Assembly (NCBI GenBank): GCA_947247005.1
Contig: OX365955.1
Location: 21,247,322 to 21,311,321, forward strand
Reading direction: 5' to 3'
Source: Spisula solida
Taxonomy: Eukaryota > Mollusca > Bivalvia > Venerida > Mactridae
DNA: 64,000 nt
Shown: one piece after another, positions 12,801 through 23,869 of the stretch
How the letters are laid out: every line of letters starts with the position of its first letter
Numbering within the stretch: the first letter of the stretch is position 1
The notes under the pieces: model-generated
Databases searched by the model: none
Told to the model about the DNA's origin: nothing
What the model saw: the letters and a program-made list of their open reading frames with translations, nothing else
Translations under genes and position numbers: made by a program

Positions 12801-15769
12801 CTGGAAATTTGAACTTAGCTGGAAATTCGACTTTTTTGTCAAGTCCATTAACGAACTCCCAGCTGGCTGGAAATTATATAGGTTTAATACTAATTACGTA
12901 GTTTAAGTTACTAGAAGTAATGATCAGAACAATTCCAATTACAGGTACATCACTGAATGCTCGCTTGATATGCTTGCACGGGTTCAGAGCACAGATGCCA
13001 AAGAAAATTTAAACCACATGATTGCGAGAAAAGCGCCAAAGACTGTAACATACTCAGAATCAGAGAGCCTTGACTTTCGGGTATCTGCTGCTGTGGCTCA
13101 AAAGAATGAAGGTCGTCAATATATTGTACAGGTAATGGTCTGTTAAGTGCAAACAACACATATATTGGCATATATTATGACTGTTAGAAAGTCTTATAAG
13201 GGCAAATATGTGTATGAATAATTTTGCAATAAGCAACACCAACAATATTGTACGTAATCACGTGGAAAACATCTGCTTCAGTCATCGTATCCGTAAACCA
13301 ATTAAAAAGTAAACCGTTAAAGCAATCGCTGAAAAAAATAATCATAAACTGTAGATTCGTAACAAATGTTACACATGTACTATTGGTTAACACATCCAAC
13401 TGGAATTCCTTCAACTTCGGCAGTCAGTTAGTGCAAAAGACACCTGGTGGTTTGACCGTACATGCATGAACAAAGACAGGGTAGATAATGTGCTCTGCCC
13501 ATTTGCTCGAAGAAGGTTTATGTCGAAGACTAAATGGCAAAGATCTGTTATATGTCAAAAAGTTTTACAACCAAAATTAAATCCTTTCGTTTGCCAACAT
13601 AAATCATAATTTATATTTTTAAATCTATCAACACAGGTCAACGAAACACACGGACTATCCCCAGGTTGTTTTACAAGTAGAAAATACGGTACACGGGACG
13701 CAAGACGAGCTGAACAATCTGAGAAACAGCAGTCGGTTACCATAAAGAAACGGCGTATCGAGTTGAAAGTATGTGAATGTGAATATAAACATACATTGCT
13801 ATAACTCCTTGATTTCGTTTTGAATGCTGATTTTTGTCATTCTCTTTAAGCTTAGTAAAAATTTCCAAGCGTAGTTTATTTGGATAAGGTACCGGTGGCT
13901 CGGTGGTCGATGTGGTAATGCTCTTGACATCGATTTCAAATCTCGACCGGGGCACTTTAGATATTTCTCGGCCATATGTAGATGAACTAGATGGTAACCT
14001 AGAGCTTGTTTCGCATGTATCGGTGCTATATACATTGAATCACATACACGTTTCTGTCTCTTCACTCGACCCGGAAGTCATAAGGGTAAGAGAGACCCGG
14101 AAGACAAAGGTATGAGAGCATGGTGTTATAGATGAATACATGGAATGAAAAATATGTTTTATACAGTTTTCCATAATTATTGTTAGGCTGATCGTTTGTC
14201 CAAGAACTTCATTGATGAGGTGTACGAAGGTAAAACGTACGCGACAGCTGTCGGCATCCCTGACCTCCAAGATGAAAATATAGTTGAAATCCCACCTCTA
14301 CCCGCTAATCATGATGAACACTCTCAACCATCCTACAAACAGGAAGATGTCATTGTCTTTGACCTTGAAACGACTGGATTAGGTATATTTCTGTTATTTG
14401 AGTTGAAAAAATACAATTATAAAGTAGCAACTAGTAATGCGTTCACAATGTATATATATATAGTTACGTAAAGTTAAAATATCATTTTGAAACTTGAGTA
14501 AATCATTCACATGTTTCAGCCTACTAAGACAAACAAAAAAACACTCTTATTTACATTTTGTTATAAAGTTTGAAATAACCACCTCATAAATTATAAAATA
14601 ATTTATTACGAACGATTTTGTATGAGGTTGCGAAATGAACTTACACGACTACTTATGTGTAGCGACGAGTACAAAACACGTATAAGTTGCTCTATAAATT
14701 AAATGTCAAAACAATGTGTGTAGACAGATAAGTCATGGCTCCCTCAATAATTAAATGGATTGAATTGTGAATAAAACTCGGTGATGGATGAGTTTTCCAA
14801 TGCATACGCTACACCGTACCACATGAAATCCGTCTGTCATAAGCTATTTAGTTAGTGAAGAAACTACATATACGTACATGGATGATGAAATGATCAAAAT
14901 ATGGGTTTTTCAATTACAAACTTAATTTATCCAATTACAATGTACTAGTTTTTATCATTCGTCTTTTTATTCCTATTACAGGCACACACAGCAGCATATT
15001 GCAAATCGCCGCGTTACATATATCCACAGGGCAGCGGTACAACACATTTGTTACACCAAGATGTGGGTACATACCAGCCATCTCCTCAAACATTACCGGT
15101 CTCAGTTATCGTGGCGGAAAGTTGTTTCACAACTACCGAGAAGTGGCAAGTCTCAGCACCAAATCAGCACTGAAAAATTTTAAAACATGGCTTAAATCGT
15201 TTGACAGGAACATGTTACTAGTAGCCCATAATGCCATGTTTGATGCCAGAATGTTGGTAGCGAACTTTCTAGAAGAGGAGGTTACTGTTCCTGAACATAT
15301 AGGCTTTGCAGATAGTCTGGGTCTATTCAAGACTTTATATCCGGGACGTAAAACATATAAGCTTATATCACTAGTTAAGGACTTATCTGGTGTAGAGTTT
15401 GTTGCCCACGATGCATCCGAAGACGTCAAGGCCCTGGCATCAATCCTGCGACTAGATGAAAACTTCGACCATTTGAACAAAAATAGTATAAGTGTTTCAT
15501 CTGTAAAAAAGAAATTACAGGAATTGTCCAATGAAAAACTTCATAGGAACTCGTACAACACCGTAGTTAAGTCAAAGGCGATGGCAAAAGCGCAAGCCAC
15601 TCGTCTCGCAAGAAGCGGCATGTCCTTAAATAGTTTACAAACTGTCCATATGAGGAATGGTATAGACGGCCTACAAGCCGTTTTAAAAGATCGGGGCGCC
15701 GGTAAATCTTCTAGGAAGTTGGGATCCGTGTTGGCGGATATATTTGACACACATACAAACAAAATGTAA
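6673..15769 (+). CDS. Spliced gene: transposase-like region fused to a DEDDh 3'-5' exonuclease
   Basis: Five exons join in phase: 6673-6829, 12945-13131, 13637-13768, 14187-14382 and 14982-15769, giving 485 residues after a partial first codon. The last 280 or so residues form a DnaQ/TREX-like exonuclease: motif I DLETTGLG (Asp 14361, Glu 14367), motif II HNAMFDARML (Asp 15242) and motif III HDASED (His 15407, Asp 15422). All DEDDh catalytic residues are present, so single-strand 3'-5' exonuclease activity is plausible. The preceding part (AKENLNHMIARKAPKTV, SLDFRVSAAVAQKNEG, GLSPG, then a basic segment) resembles, from memory of the family, invertebrate proteins joining a Mutator-like transposase C-terminus to an exonuclease. 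The rest of the transposase was not found, so the gene may be incomplete, 5'-truncated or begin further upstream. A LINE and a MITE occupy the first visible intron. Confidence 0.8.
7164..7315. mobile_element. Palindromic MITE (152 bp)
   Basis: Both ends read CAGGGGTGGTATTCAATATT inward, and the similarity continues across most of the element, so it could fold into one long hairpin. The right half of a second copy is at 51028-51095. It lies in the exonuclease intron, upstream of the LINE. Confidence 0.85.
7465..7478 (+). repeat. Left target-site duplication of the LINE
   Basis: TACTATAAACGTGT, identical to 12732-12745 at the other end of the LINE. Confidence 0.9.
7627..8687 (+). pseudogene. 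LINE ORF1 (RNA-binding protein), one frameshift
   Basis: Starts MGKNSRNKRKK (basic), then an acidic stretch, a predicted coiled coil (about residues 95-180, AKIDSLLTAVLEFKQ onward) and an RRM-like region beginning DISVIVSGLQYDVDEDLL. The frame ends at 8397, and the sense continues in another frame (VKVQFQNRSEKIIVLQNKSS) after a likely one-base loss in the A-rich run at 8378-8388. The tail is a Gln/His tract coded by CAG/CAA/CAT repeats (8614-8670), ending at TAG 8685-8687. Such proteins coat LINE RNA and act as chaperones. Confidence 0.8.
8688..12194 (+). pseudogene. LINE ORF2: endonuclease and reverse transcriptase, lightly damaged
   Basis: Endonuclease region: IRLAHMNVCGW, SETHL, AGDLNARIG, VDYICV and LPDHSILITDF, the usual APE motifs. 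TAA at 9639-9641 interrupts the frame. A shift occurs near 10273. Reverse transcriptase follows: FIDLRKCFDFI (motif A), GVKQGDNLSPTLF (motif B), then a shift in the T-run near 10921-10935 and YADD at 11012-11023. The C-terminal part ends with CLFCDSGETETEVHFLVKC, a Cys-His zinc-binding pattern, and stops at 12192-12194. Catalytic residues are intact, but the breaks mean this copy makes no full protein unless they are sequencing or recoding effects. Confidence 0.9.
12732..12745 (+). repeat. Right target-site duplication of the LINE
   Basis: Second copy of TACTATAAACGTGT, directly after the (CTTA)n tail. Confidence 0.9.
12945..13131 (+). CDS. Exonuclease gene, second visible exon
   Basis: Acceptor TTCCAATTACAG, donor GTAATG. 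It encodes 62 residues, including VQSTDAKENLNHMIARKAPK and SLDFRVSAAVAQKNEG. The second block is the most recognisable part of the transposase-like region. Ends in phase 0. Confidence 0.8.
13637..13768 (+). CDS. Exonuclease gene, third visible exon (basic linker)
   Basis: Acceptor ATCAACACAG, donor GTATGT. Exactly 44 codons: VNETHGLSPGC, then a Lys/Arg-rich stretch (IKKRRIELK). Phase 0 on both sides, and it joins directly to ADRLSKNF in the next exon. Confidence 0.8.
14187..14382 (+). CDS. Exonuclease gene, fourth visible exon with motif I
   Basis: Acceptor AATTATTGTTAG, donor GTATAT. The last residues, VIVFDLETTGLG, are exonuclease motif I, so the catalytic fold starts at the end of this exon. 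Ends in phase 1, matching the next exon. Confidence 0.88.
14982..15769 (+). CDS. Exonuclease gene, terminal exon
   Basis: Acceptor TTATTCCTATTACAG. It carries motifs II and III and a C-terminal extension of about 100 residues rich in Lys, Ser and Leu with no recognised domain. TAA at 15767-15769. No frameshift or stop interrupts it, so this part is under constraint or young. Confidence 0.9.
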
Positions 15770-15772
15770 TTA

Positions 15773-15778
15773 AATAAA
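15773..15778 (+). terminator. Candidate poly(A) signal of the exonuclease gene
   Basis: AATAAA four bases after the stop codon. Unusually close to the stop, so the real signal may be further on. Confidence 0.45.
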
Positions 15779-16190
15779 ATACATACAGTCTGATTTTTCT
15801 GACCTGTCGCAGGTCATCTGCTTTACCGTCAATAATGATAACAGCATACTTATTTTACATACGGGTAATATTTTGTGTCTGCACACGAACTGCTAAATCA
15901 TGATTTGTACCAAGTTTACCCGTCCAATTAAAAGTCAAAGTCATATAGCCTGCGGCAGAGTGAAAAATGTCGACTTCTCCTACATATACATGCTGACTTA
16001 TGCGTAATGAATAAAAAACAATTCATAGTTAACTATGATTTGGGTTGTAAAAATCATTACGACAATGTACATGAATAATGTAACTTGAACTACGATGACA
16101 CATAACTTAAAATTCTTTACCGTCACTAAATAGGTCCAGCACCATATGAAAAAAGACGTATTATCTAGACGTCGCATCACGTTGAAAATA

Positions 16191-16551
16191 GAGAGGTTGC
16201 GAAAGTCAACGTGTAACGTGTACGTGTACGTCAATACTACTTTTGAGTATTTCGTCATCCAGGTATGTGTAGTTTCTACAAGTTACCGACGTGTGACAGA
16301 CGACAATATATTGTGTACTATGTCACACAGGTATGCGTATGCACGGGAAACCCAATAATTCATCGACCGTGGTTTAATTGAGTTTATACAAACACTCATT
16401 ATCGATTCACGAATAAGCATGCTACACTTGTCATGTAATGTTACACGCACACGTTGTGTTTCGCAAGCAAATTTTAATTGCAACGTGTACGTATACATGT
16501 ACGGGTAGCTACACGTACACGTAGTCGTACACGTTCGAATCGCAACCTCTC
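16191..16551. mobile_element. MITE with GAGAGGTTGCGA termini and TA duplication
   Basis: 361-bp element. Left end GAGAGGTTGCGAAAG, right end the inverse (CGCAACCTCTC), each flanked by TA (16189-16190 and 16552-16553). Inside the ends, both sides carry 'acgtgtacgtgtacg'-like repeats, so imperfect inverted similarity runs about 50 bp. No transposase. The TA duplication suits a Tc1/mariner-type mobiliser. Confidence 0.85.
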
Positions 16552-17111
16552 TATTGCTTCAAAAATAGGGCCGTTTAGAGAAAAGCTCACCTAACCACTA
16601 TATTTTTTTTCATCATTCTATTCGTTTTTTAAAACAGACTTTAATTATTGAATAAAAAAATACCCTATCCGGATTCGTTTTCGAGATAATTATATATATA
16701 TATAGTTCGCCGGGGATAACTCTAGCCTTATCAATAAACAAAGCAAATTATAAACACTGCAGGGTGGACTGGCCGCCAGTTATCAGTTTAGATTTAAAAA
16801 GTATATCGTTAAAAGTGTATATGCACAAGATTGAACAAAAATGAATATCGAAAATGTATTTAATTTTTATTTGTAAACAAAGTCTAGTGTACATGTTATC
16901 TCCGGTGAACTATAGCTTGCTGGCGATTATACTGTCTAGCCTTGTTTACAAAGATTGAAAATAAACACGATACCATTATTTCATATTTTGTGATTGATCT
17001 GTTAATTCAAATATGCACTTTCAACAAGCCCTATCGACCCCATATCGTCTTCAGATGATCAATCTTTGTGTACCAAACTAGTATTATTGCTGGGGAGCTG
17101 AATGTAAAACA
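16552..17111. other. No gene identified
   Basis: AT-rich DNA with a short (TA)n run near 16692-16702. Nothing else seen. Confidence 0.5.
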
Positions 17112-17366
17112 CAGGGGTTCTGATGAGGCATAATGCCCAATCCTGAAAACAAGTCGCAAGTCTGTTTCGGATGCCATTAGCACATCCCTACACCTTAACT
17201 AGGTTTCAAACATTGTTCTATTATTAAAATTCAGATTAGGAAATTTCAAAGGACCATGACTTAGTTAATTCTTTCAATTTTTTTATCAAATAATTTTTAT
17301 TTTGTGATGAATAGATAATTCTTTCTAATGCAGCAAATCCAGATTTCCAGAATTGTAGGACCCCTG
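17112..17366. mobile_element. MITE family M1 (ends CAGGGGTYCT)
   Basis: Left end CAGGGGTTCT, right end the inverse, AGGACCCCTG. The internal 'ggcataatgcccaat' and 'caaacattgttctat' blocks recur at 23191, at 55842 (inverted) and, degraded, at about 52740. Confidence 0.8.
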
Positions 17367-17616
17367 AAAACAACACTTTGTCCCCTTGGCAACAGTGATG
17401 TATCACAATTTATACCCTAGAATAGAAGACTGGGCTGTTAATAACACCATGATAGCATCAAACACGGTTCATAATCTGGTTTGTTAACAATAATAACTAC
17501 CAATTGTGTAATAAATTTATTCCACTTAAATAATATATTTATGTACAAAAAGATATTTCTAAAATATCAAATACACAACAATTATAAAACATCAATATTT
17601 TACAATAAAGTACATT

Positions 17617-17838
17617 TACTGTAAAATCACATATTTTCGTGGGTATTAAATTTCATGGATTTTGATAAAACAGCATTTTTGTGAGGTCGTCAGTTCGTGG
17701 ATTACAAAAACATGAAGTGGTTAATCCATGCTATGTCTTGGGAAGGTCGATTAATCATGAGGATTAGATTTCGTTGTCAAGTTAAACAACTAAATCAACA
17801 AAAATTAAACTCCCTCGAAAAATATTGATTTTACAGAA
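17617..17838. mobile_element. MITE family M2 (ends TACTGTAAAATCA)
   Basis: Left end TACTGTAAAATCACATATTT, right end an inverse TGATTTTACAG. A second copy in the opposite orientation is at 61318-61535, with the same 'gtgggtatt' and 'gaggttg/gggagtt' internal blocks. Confidence 0.8.
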
Positions 17839-18560
17839 ATCAGGTATAAGAACAATAGTTGTAAAATAGGAAAATAAGGCGTATTTGTGCAGGATAATGA
17901 ATCTATCATTTCATACATACAGGATATAGAGGATCATGGGTAAAAGTTAGAAAGTCTGGAATTCCTGAAATCCTGAAAAATGGTCAATTTACATTAGGAA
18001 AATATAAAGATGACAGACTTTTTTTGGACATTCATTTTTGGACAGACAGCTTGCAATGCTATATGCACAATAATTCCCACTGTTTAAATGGAACAAAAAA
18101 CATTCCGTACAATTTCTATAATTGTACATACAAAATCACTGATTCACTATAAATATCAAAATGAACAGTTTACCAAACATGAAAGTGAAATAATTTTGGA
18201 AATAAAAAACTTTTTCTGACATAATACATAATATTCATGTACCCCGGTAATACATTTGGGTAAGTAAGATGTGGGTACAACAAACTGTCTGGATTTTTTA
18301 ACTTGTACTTGATTTCTTTTTTCCGGCTTGTTTGGCAGATTTATTTTTACCTTGAAGCTAATAGACATAAAAGTAATTTGCTAACTTGTGTGAATAGGTA
18401 AATGTTTGGAAATCTGAAAAATTGTCAATTTACATAGGAAAAATACAGAAAACAGGTTTTTTTTAATTTCAGGAAAAATCCTGAAAACGGTTTTACCTAT
18501 GTGTGTGGTGCAGGAAACTAAAAGTTGTTTTAACAAAAGTAAAACCATTTAAACAAGTAA
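17839..18560. other. No confident gene
   Basis: AT-rich. On the minus strand near 18360-18310 a lysine-rich frame (NKSAKQAGKKKSS) follows a possible acceptor and stops, but it has no partner exon. See rejected items. Confidence 0.35.
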
Positions 18561-18589
18561 TTAAGAATTGCAAGCAATACAGAAGTCGT

Positions 18590-18985
18590 TTGAAGCCATT
18601 TTCAATGTTTCTGTTGCCATAGCAACCTCAATTTTTGTCAGAATCAAAATATTTTTAGACGAGCATAATCCCCTTATTGGCCCTTATCCACATATCAAGT
18701 TTCATAAACCTAGCTTGGAAACTGTTTCAGTTATGGCAGGATCCAGATTTGGGCATATTTTCACTCTTTCTGTCGCCATAGCAACCACAATATTTGTCAA
18801 AATCACAATATTATTAGATGTGCATTATCCCCTTATTGCCCCCTATCCACATACCAAGTTTCATAAACCTAGCTTGGAAACTGTTTGAGTTATGTCAGGA
18901 TCCAGATTTTTTGACGGACTGACTGACGGACGGACGGAGGGCAAACCTATAGTCCCCTCCGGTCAAAAACCGGTAGGGGACTAAT
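18590..18985 (+). repeat. Dispersed repeat family U with internal duplication
   Basis: Two direct units of about 150 bp ('gttgccatagcaacctcaat', 'tttcataaacctagcttgga') followed by a (GACG)n-like run and 'agtcccctccggtcaaaaac'. A single-unit copy lies inverted at 58188-58430. An open frame at 18568-18888 is repeat-derived. Confidence 0.8.
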
Positions 18986-18989
18986 AAAG

Positions 18990-19785
18990 AGTAAAATCTG
19001 GTTAAAATAAAACTTTCGAAGGAAAGCTCACATGAATATGCACAAAAAATACCTTGAATTCAACACTCACAAGTCTACAGAAAAACCTTCAACTTCTGAA
19101 GAAATTACCTTAACATCAGAAAGTCAACACCTCATCAACATCTCTTATTCATAGATAGGTGGTATCTTAGACCCCAATGTCCTGAAGCATCTCCAATAGA
19201 AACCTCAGCTAAATTGAGATTTTACATAAAACTTGAGTCTCCATTGAAGACAAAATCTCAAGTTGACCGGTGGAGCCCTTCTAAACTTTGCTGTATGAAA
19301 CTTCAAACAATGATGCCAAGTTTGAGTGCAGACTTGTATTGGAATAATCCCACAATAAGCGACAGTTATTGAACTGAGAGTAAGCTGCAATTAAGATTTT
19401 CTGACAGCAAAAGAGCTCCAACTTCAGCTTTGTCTCAAACTCAACATTTGAGAAAAATTACAATTTTGAGCTGATTTTTTTTATTTGAGATGAATAAATA
19501 CCAGAATTTAAAAGTTTCAACGTATATAGTAAAAGATGATTACAGGCATACAAGAAGAGTACTGAAACAGTGATACAAGGAAAAACCAAGAAATTTCAAC
19601 AAAAATCCAGATCTCATGTTCATGACTAGAAAATATAACTGATCAAGATCATGTAATCATGAACAGTATAACGTATACTATCAGAGATATACAAAAAATT
19701 GTACAATAACACCACTTTTACAATAAAACCATCTTAAAATTAACTACTCAACATTCAAGTCAATTTTCACTGCCTAACCAGTCAA
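18990..19785. other. No gene identified
   Basis: AT-rich unannotated DNA. No repeat family was recognised here. Confidence 0.4.
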
Positions 19786-19794
19786 TTTCCTGTT

Positions 19795-19930
19795 ATCGCA
19801 TACACAGTGAATTGTATAGCTTCCCAATAAGTCATACAGTGATCAGAAATCACAGATGCTTTTGATCGCAATAAGTCATACAAGTTAAATTGTATAGTCT
19901 CCCAATAAGTCATACAGTTCAATTGTATAA
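19795..19930. repeat. Dispersed repeat family R
   Basis: Three internal copies of 'caataagtcatacag', shared with 4245-4395 and, inverted, 49318-49425. Confidence 0.6.
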
Positions 19931-19934
19931 ATAT

Positions 19935-20645
19935 ACCTATAATACAAATTTCAGGTATGAATCTTGATGACTCACTGATAAAACTATCCAATAAAAGTGA
20001 CGCATCATTAAATGTTAAACAGCACCAGGTTGTTCATTTTAACAACAAAACAAGTGCTAGTCACTATTTCTTGCTGTTTAAAATATTAACATTTTGATTA
20101 TCAGCAACACACACACCTGTAATGTTAATATAGAAATATAGTTCATTGTATGTAATGTATTATTTCATACAAATTTTGACTTTCCATAAAATTATTTTCT
20201 ATGTAATTTATATTGATTTATTTTCAGTTAAGTATTCCATTTGATACATCCTAACTCTAGAACAACACATGCTATATAAATGAGGCATGTCTTCATTATT
20301 ATAGTGCAGAGATATTTACTTGATCTAAACCTTTATGCATAAATATATTACAAGGTTTTTGCGTTGAACATATCAATTTCCACAAGCAAACTGTGCAATA
20401 TCAGTCCAAAAGATTTGTGTTTGTATTACACCTTGAACATCTTCGTGAAACTTCCTTCTTATGAAAACATACAGCCTGGATTATAAATTTAGACAATATA
20501 TGAGCAGTTAAATTATTCCAATTGAAGGTTGAGGATGACATAAATATCTCTGCACAATACATTTGTACATTGTAAATCTCACTGTAAACATTATGAAATA
20601 AAACTTTGGGACAAAATCACATTGTTACAGCTGCACATCTGACCT
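19935..20645. other. No gene identified
   Basis: AT-rich DNA without recognisable coding or repeat structure. Confidence 0.4.
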
Positions 20646-20649
20646 ATAA

Positions 20650-21015
20650 TACTACTTTAATATACAGGTGACCTAGAGGTCACATGATCTAGGGGTCACA
20701 TGATCTAAAGGTCATATTATCCATCTGTCACATGACCTGGAGGTCTTATGACACAGAGATTACATCACCGAATAAAAAGAGTTTGCAACGCATGTATGCC
20801 CCCATGGCAGCCAAATAGTCAGAAATGTGAAAGGTCAGTGACTTTGACCTCAAAATCAATAGGGGGTCATCTACTGTTGATGACCACCTTTCATGTAAAA
20901 TTTGAAGATCCTAGGACAAAGCGTTCTTGAGTTATTAAACAGAAACCATTTTGTCTACCGATCGTTCGACAGACCGACATGTGCAAAGCAATAAACCCCC
21001 TCATCAAAGATGTGG
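20650..21015 (+). repeat. GGTCACATGA tandem run and family S copy
   Basis: 20650-20770 holds about five diverged copies of 'tgacctagaggtcacatga'. 20785-21015 is a plus-orientation family S copy ('cgcatgtatgcccccatggc', 'caatagggggtcatctactg', 'acatgtgcaaagcaataaac'). Confidence 0.75.
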
Positions 21016-21302
21016 AGCATAGAGATCACATGACCTAGAGGTCACCCAGGTGGTCATTTATTTATGATCCTAGCATACAGCACCATACATGCAACATTAT
21101 ATAAGCCAAACATTCACAATGACCTATCTAACAAAAAACACACAATATGTATGGTACTGAAACAGGAGATCAACTATACACACATCTAAACCATGTATAA
21201 AATATCTATATTTTCATCATCACTCAATCTGTTCATACTTTGCTTACAGAATACAGCCAAACCTTAATTAAGTCATCTATCTTGTTTTATTGGAGAATCA
21301 TC

Positions 21303-22045
21303 AACATCATAATGCCATAGCCAGCCAATGAAAACATGTCTAAATCATCGACAACATCATAATGCCATAGCCAGCCAATGAAAACATTTCTAAATCATCG
21401 ACAACATCATAATGACATAGCCAGCCAATGAAAACATGTCTAAATCATCGACAACATCATAATGACATAGCCAGCCAATGAAAACGTGTCTAAATCATCT
21501 ACAACATCATAATGACATAGCCAGCCAATGAAAACATGTCTAAATCATCGACAACATCATAATGCCATAGCCAGCCAATGAAAACATGTCTAAATCATCG
21601 ACAACATCATAATGACATAGCCAGCCAATGAAAACGTGTCTAAATCATCGACAACATCATAATGACAAAGCCAGCCAATAACATCATAATGACATAGCCA
21701 GCCAATGAAAACATGTCTAAATCATCGACAACATCATAATGCCATAGCCAGCCAATGAAAACATGTCTAAATCATCGACAACATCATAATGACATAGCCA
21801 GCCAATGAAAACGTGTCTAAATCATCGACAACATCATAATGACATAGCCAGCCAATGAAAACGTGTCTAAATCATCGACAACATCATAATGACAAAGCCA
21901 GCCAATAACATCATAATGACATAGCCAGCCAATGAAAACATGTCTAAATCATCTAAAACATCATAATGACAAAGCCAGCCAATGAAAACATGTCTAAATC
22001 ATCGACAACATTATAATGACATAGCCAGCCAATGAAAACGTGTCT
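21303..22045 (+). repeat. 50-bp satellite array, about 15 units
   Basis: Unit: 'catcataatgacatagccag' plus 'ccaatgaaaacatgtctaaa' plus 'tcatcgacaa' (50 bp), highly alike between copies. Two shortened units, near 21665-21680 and 21895-21910, share the same internal deletion ('gccagccaataacatcat'), so a multi-unit block was itself duplicated. Confidence 0.95.
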
Positions 22046-22087
22046 AAGAAATCATTGACCAATTATGAAGGACAAGCAAGCACATTA

Positions 22088-23080
22088 TACGAGGGATGAT
22101 CCATATATAACGAGAAAATGCTTATAATTTTGTTATGATCTTATCTATCTTATCTAAGATTTTATTCAAACTTTAAATGGTAGTAATAACATACATTAGC
22201 AATGTTTCCCTGAATGTTCATGATTACAGCGACACCATGCTAAAATCCATGGTTGCTAAGGTAACCCTCGATGCGCCAAGGCGGGGCATTTTTCGGAGTT
22301 TTCACCATTTTCACGCAAATTCAAACCCTCACAGTTTTCATGTTAGTTATAGCACCGAGATGACAATTGGTACTTGGGGTCACATAAGACTCGCCTGACT
22401 GTTGATGACGTCGTACACGGGTTGTGATGTCATTCGTTACGTCGCGCACGTGTTAATGTTCCGTGATAGCAAACATTACCGACGACAAAAGCGTTTCAAT
22501 GAAATATTTAGTTTTGAAGAAAACAAGTATTAATAAACTTGTGCATGATATTCAGTAATCATTTCGCAAGCATGTCATGTCAATAGCTTTGATTTGTGAA
22601 CATAATAACATTAAAAATGGACTGGAAAAAGGCTAGTGATCTAACGCAAAGTGGACGTAACGTGACGTCAAAACTACGCACGAAAAGGTTGGGTGTTTTG
22701 AATTAAATTCCAACGGATGACTATCGTGAGACTTTTTCAACTTTGTATGTCATTGGCAAAGATGTATAAATATTGAAGGATGATAATCTGAAAAGTTTTT
22801 AAAAATTAATACAGTAAGGCCTAAGGTATGTGATCGTCAAATTGATCAAAATTGAATTCTGAATAACATTAAAAGGTGCAAAAATGACGTTGCCCCCACC
22901 TAGCGGTTTCATAGGTTGGCAAAAACGTTCCAAACAATTTATTTTTCGATATATTTGAAAATTATTTGGTTGGTTTCCTCCTAAGATATGTATTTACCAC
23001 CACATAAAATATTTTTAGAAAATACGTAGTAATAACAAAATTATAAGCATTTTCTCGTTATATATGGATCACCCCTCGTA
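22088..23080. mobile_element. Mariner-type TIR element, 993 bp, non-autonomous
   Basis: The terminal inverted repeats start TACGAGGGRTGATCCATATA and run for at least 49 bp with a single mismatch, flanked by TA on both sides (22086-22087, 23081-23082). A TA duplication and TACGAGG-type ends fit mariner elements. The interior has only a 73-codon open stretch without a transposase motif, so movement would need a transposase from elsewhere. The near-identity of its ends suggests recent activity. Confidence 0.88.
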
Positions 23081-23190
23081 TAATGCTGAATCTTGTAAGT
23101 TAATAAGTCATGCTCGCCCATGAAATATTTCCCAATGGCGAGAGAACAAACAAAATCCAACTTAACGTACGTAAGCAAAACAGAACTCGA

Positions 23191-23445
23191 GGGGGGTCCT
23201 ACTGAGGCATAATGCCCAATACTGAAAATGAGTCACGACTCACAAGACGGTTTTGTGTGCCATAAGAATACACCTTAAGACCAAAAACATGCACGTTAAA
23301 CATTGTTCTATAGTTAAAATTTCAAATGACCATAATTTTGTCAATTCTTTGAATTTTTTCAGCAAATAACTGTTATTTTCTGCAGAAAAGCTCTTCCTTT
23401 CTAGTGCAGTAAATCTGTATTTCCATACCACAAATTGATCTCTTC
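23191..23445. mobile_element. MITE family M1, right end degraded
   Basis: Left end GGGGGGTCCTACTGAGGCAT and the internal 'aaacattgttctata' block match the copy at 17112. The right TIR is not recognisable. Confidence 0.65.
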
Positions 23446-23640
23446 ATGGATGATTCATTCTTTCAAACTGCCTACAGTGCAATTCATTGAATTCAAAAAG
23501 AGTGATATTACATTGATTATGATATTGGTAGTTTTTTATTATATTTGCCAGTCTATTTTTAGCATTTGAGGTGAGTTTGAAATTTCCATCGCTTAAACAA
23601 TGGCAGTGAACTTATTCACTAGAATGTCAGACTAAGATGT

Positions 23641-23863
23641 AAAGCCTAGGTCCTACTGAGGAATTTTACATCAGCGATGTTCTCCCGATTTCTTCTGATA
23701 CCACCGATTCATCACAATTCCATCCGATATCACAAACTATCTCATGACTTACCCGAAGCTTCCCCTAGACCACGAGAAACCTGTTCTCAATGTCCTGATA
23801 GCTCATTAATTTCAATCGGGAGTACATCCCCAAACAAAAATTGCTCAGTGGGCCCTAGGCTTT
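23641..23863. mobile_element. MITE family M3 (ends AAAGCCTAGGKCC)
   Basis: Left AAAGCCTAGGTCCTACTGA; the right end inverts to AAAGCCTAGGGCCCACTGA. The inner 'gatgttctcccgatttctt' and 'gtcctgatagctcattaa' blocks are shared with the copy at 28810. Confidence 0.88.
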
Positions 23864-23869
23864 ACATTT

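Noticed and set aside
14085..14109. Extra 25-nt exon between exonuclease exons 3 and 4
   Set aside because: It would break the phase; joining 13768 directly to 14187 keeps the frame and the expected protein.
13903..14115. 70-codon plus-strand frame as an exon
   Set aside because: Overlaps an intron with confirmed phase across it; no motif.
18310..18368. Lysine-rich minus-strand terminal exon (NKSAKQAGKKKSS)
   Set aside because: Possible acceptor and stop, but its phase does not match the SRSF3-like exons and no partner exon was found.
21303..22045. CRISPR-like array
   Set aside because: Units are contiguous 50-mers with no unique spacers, in a eukaryotic genome.
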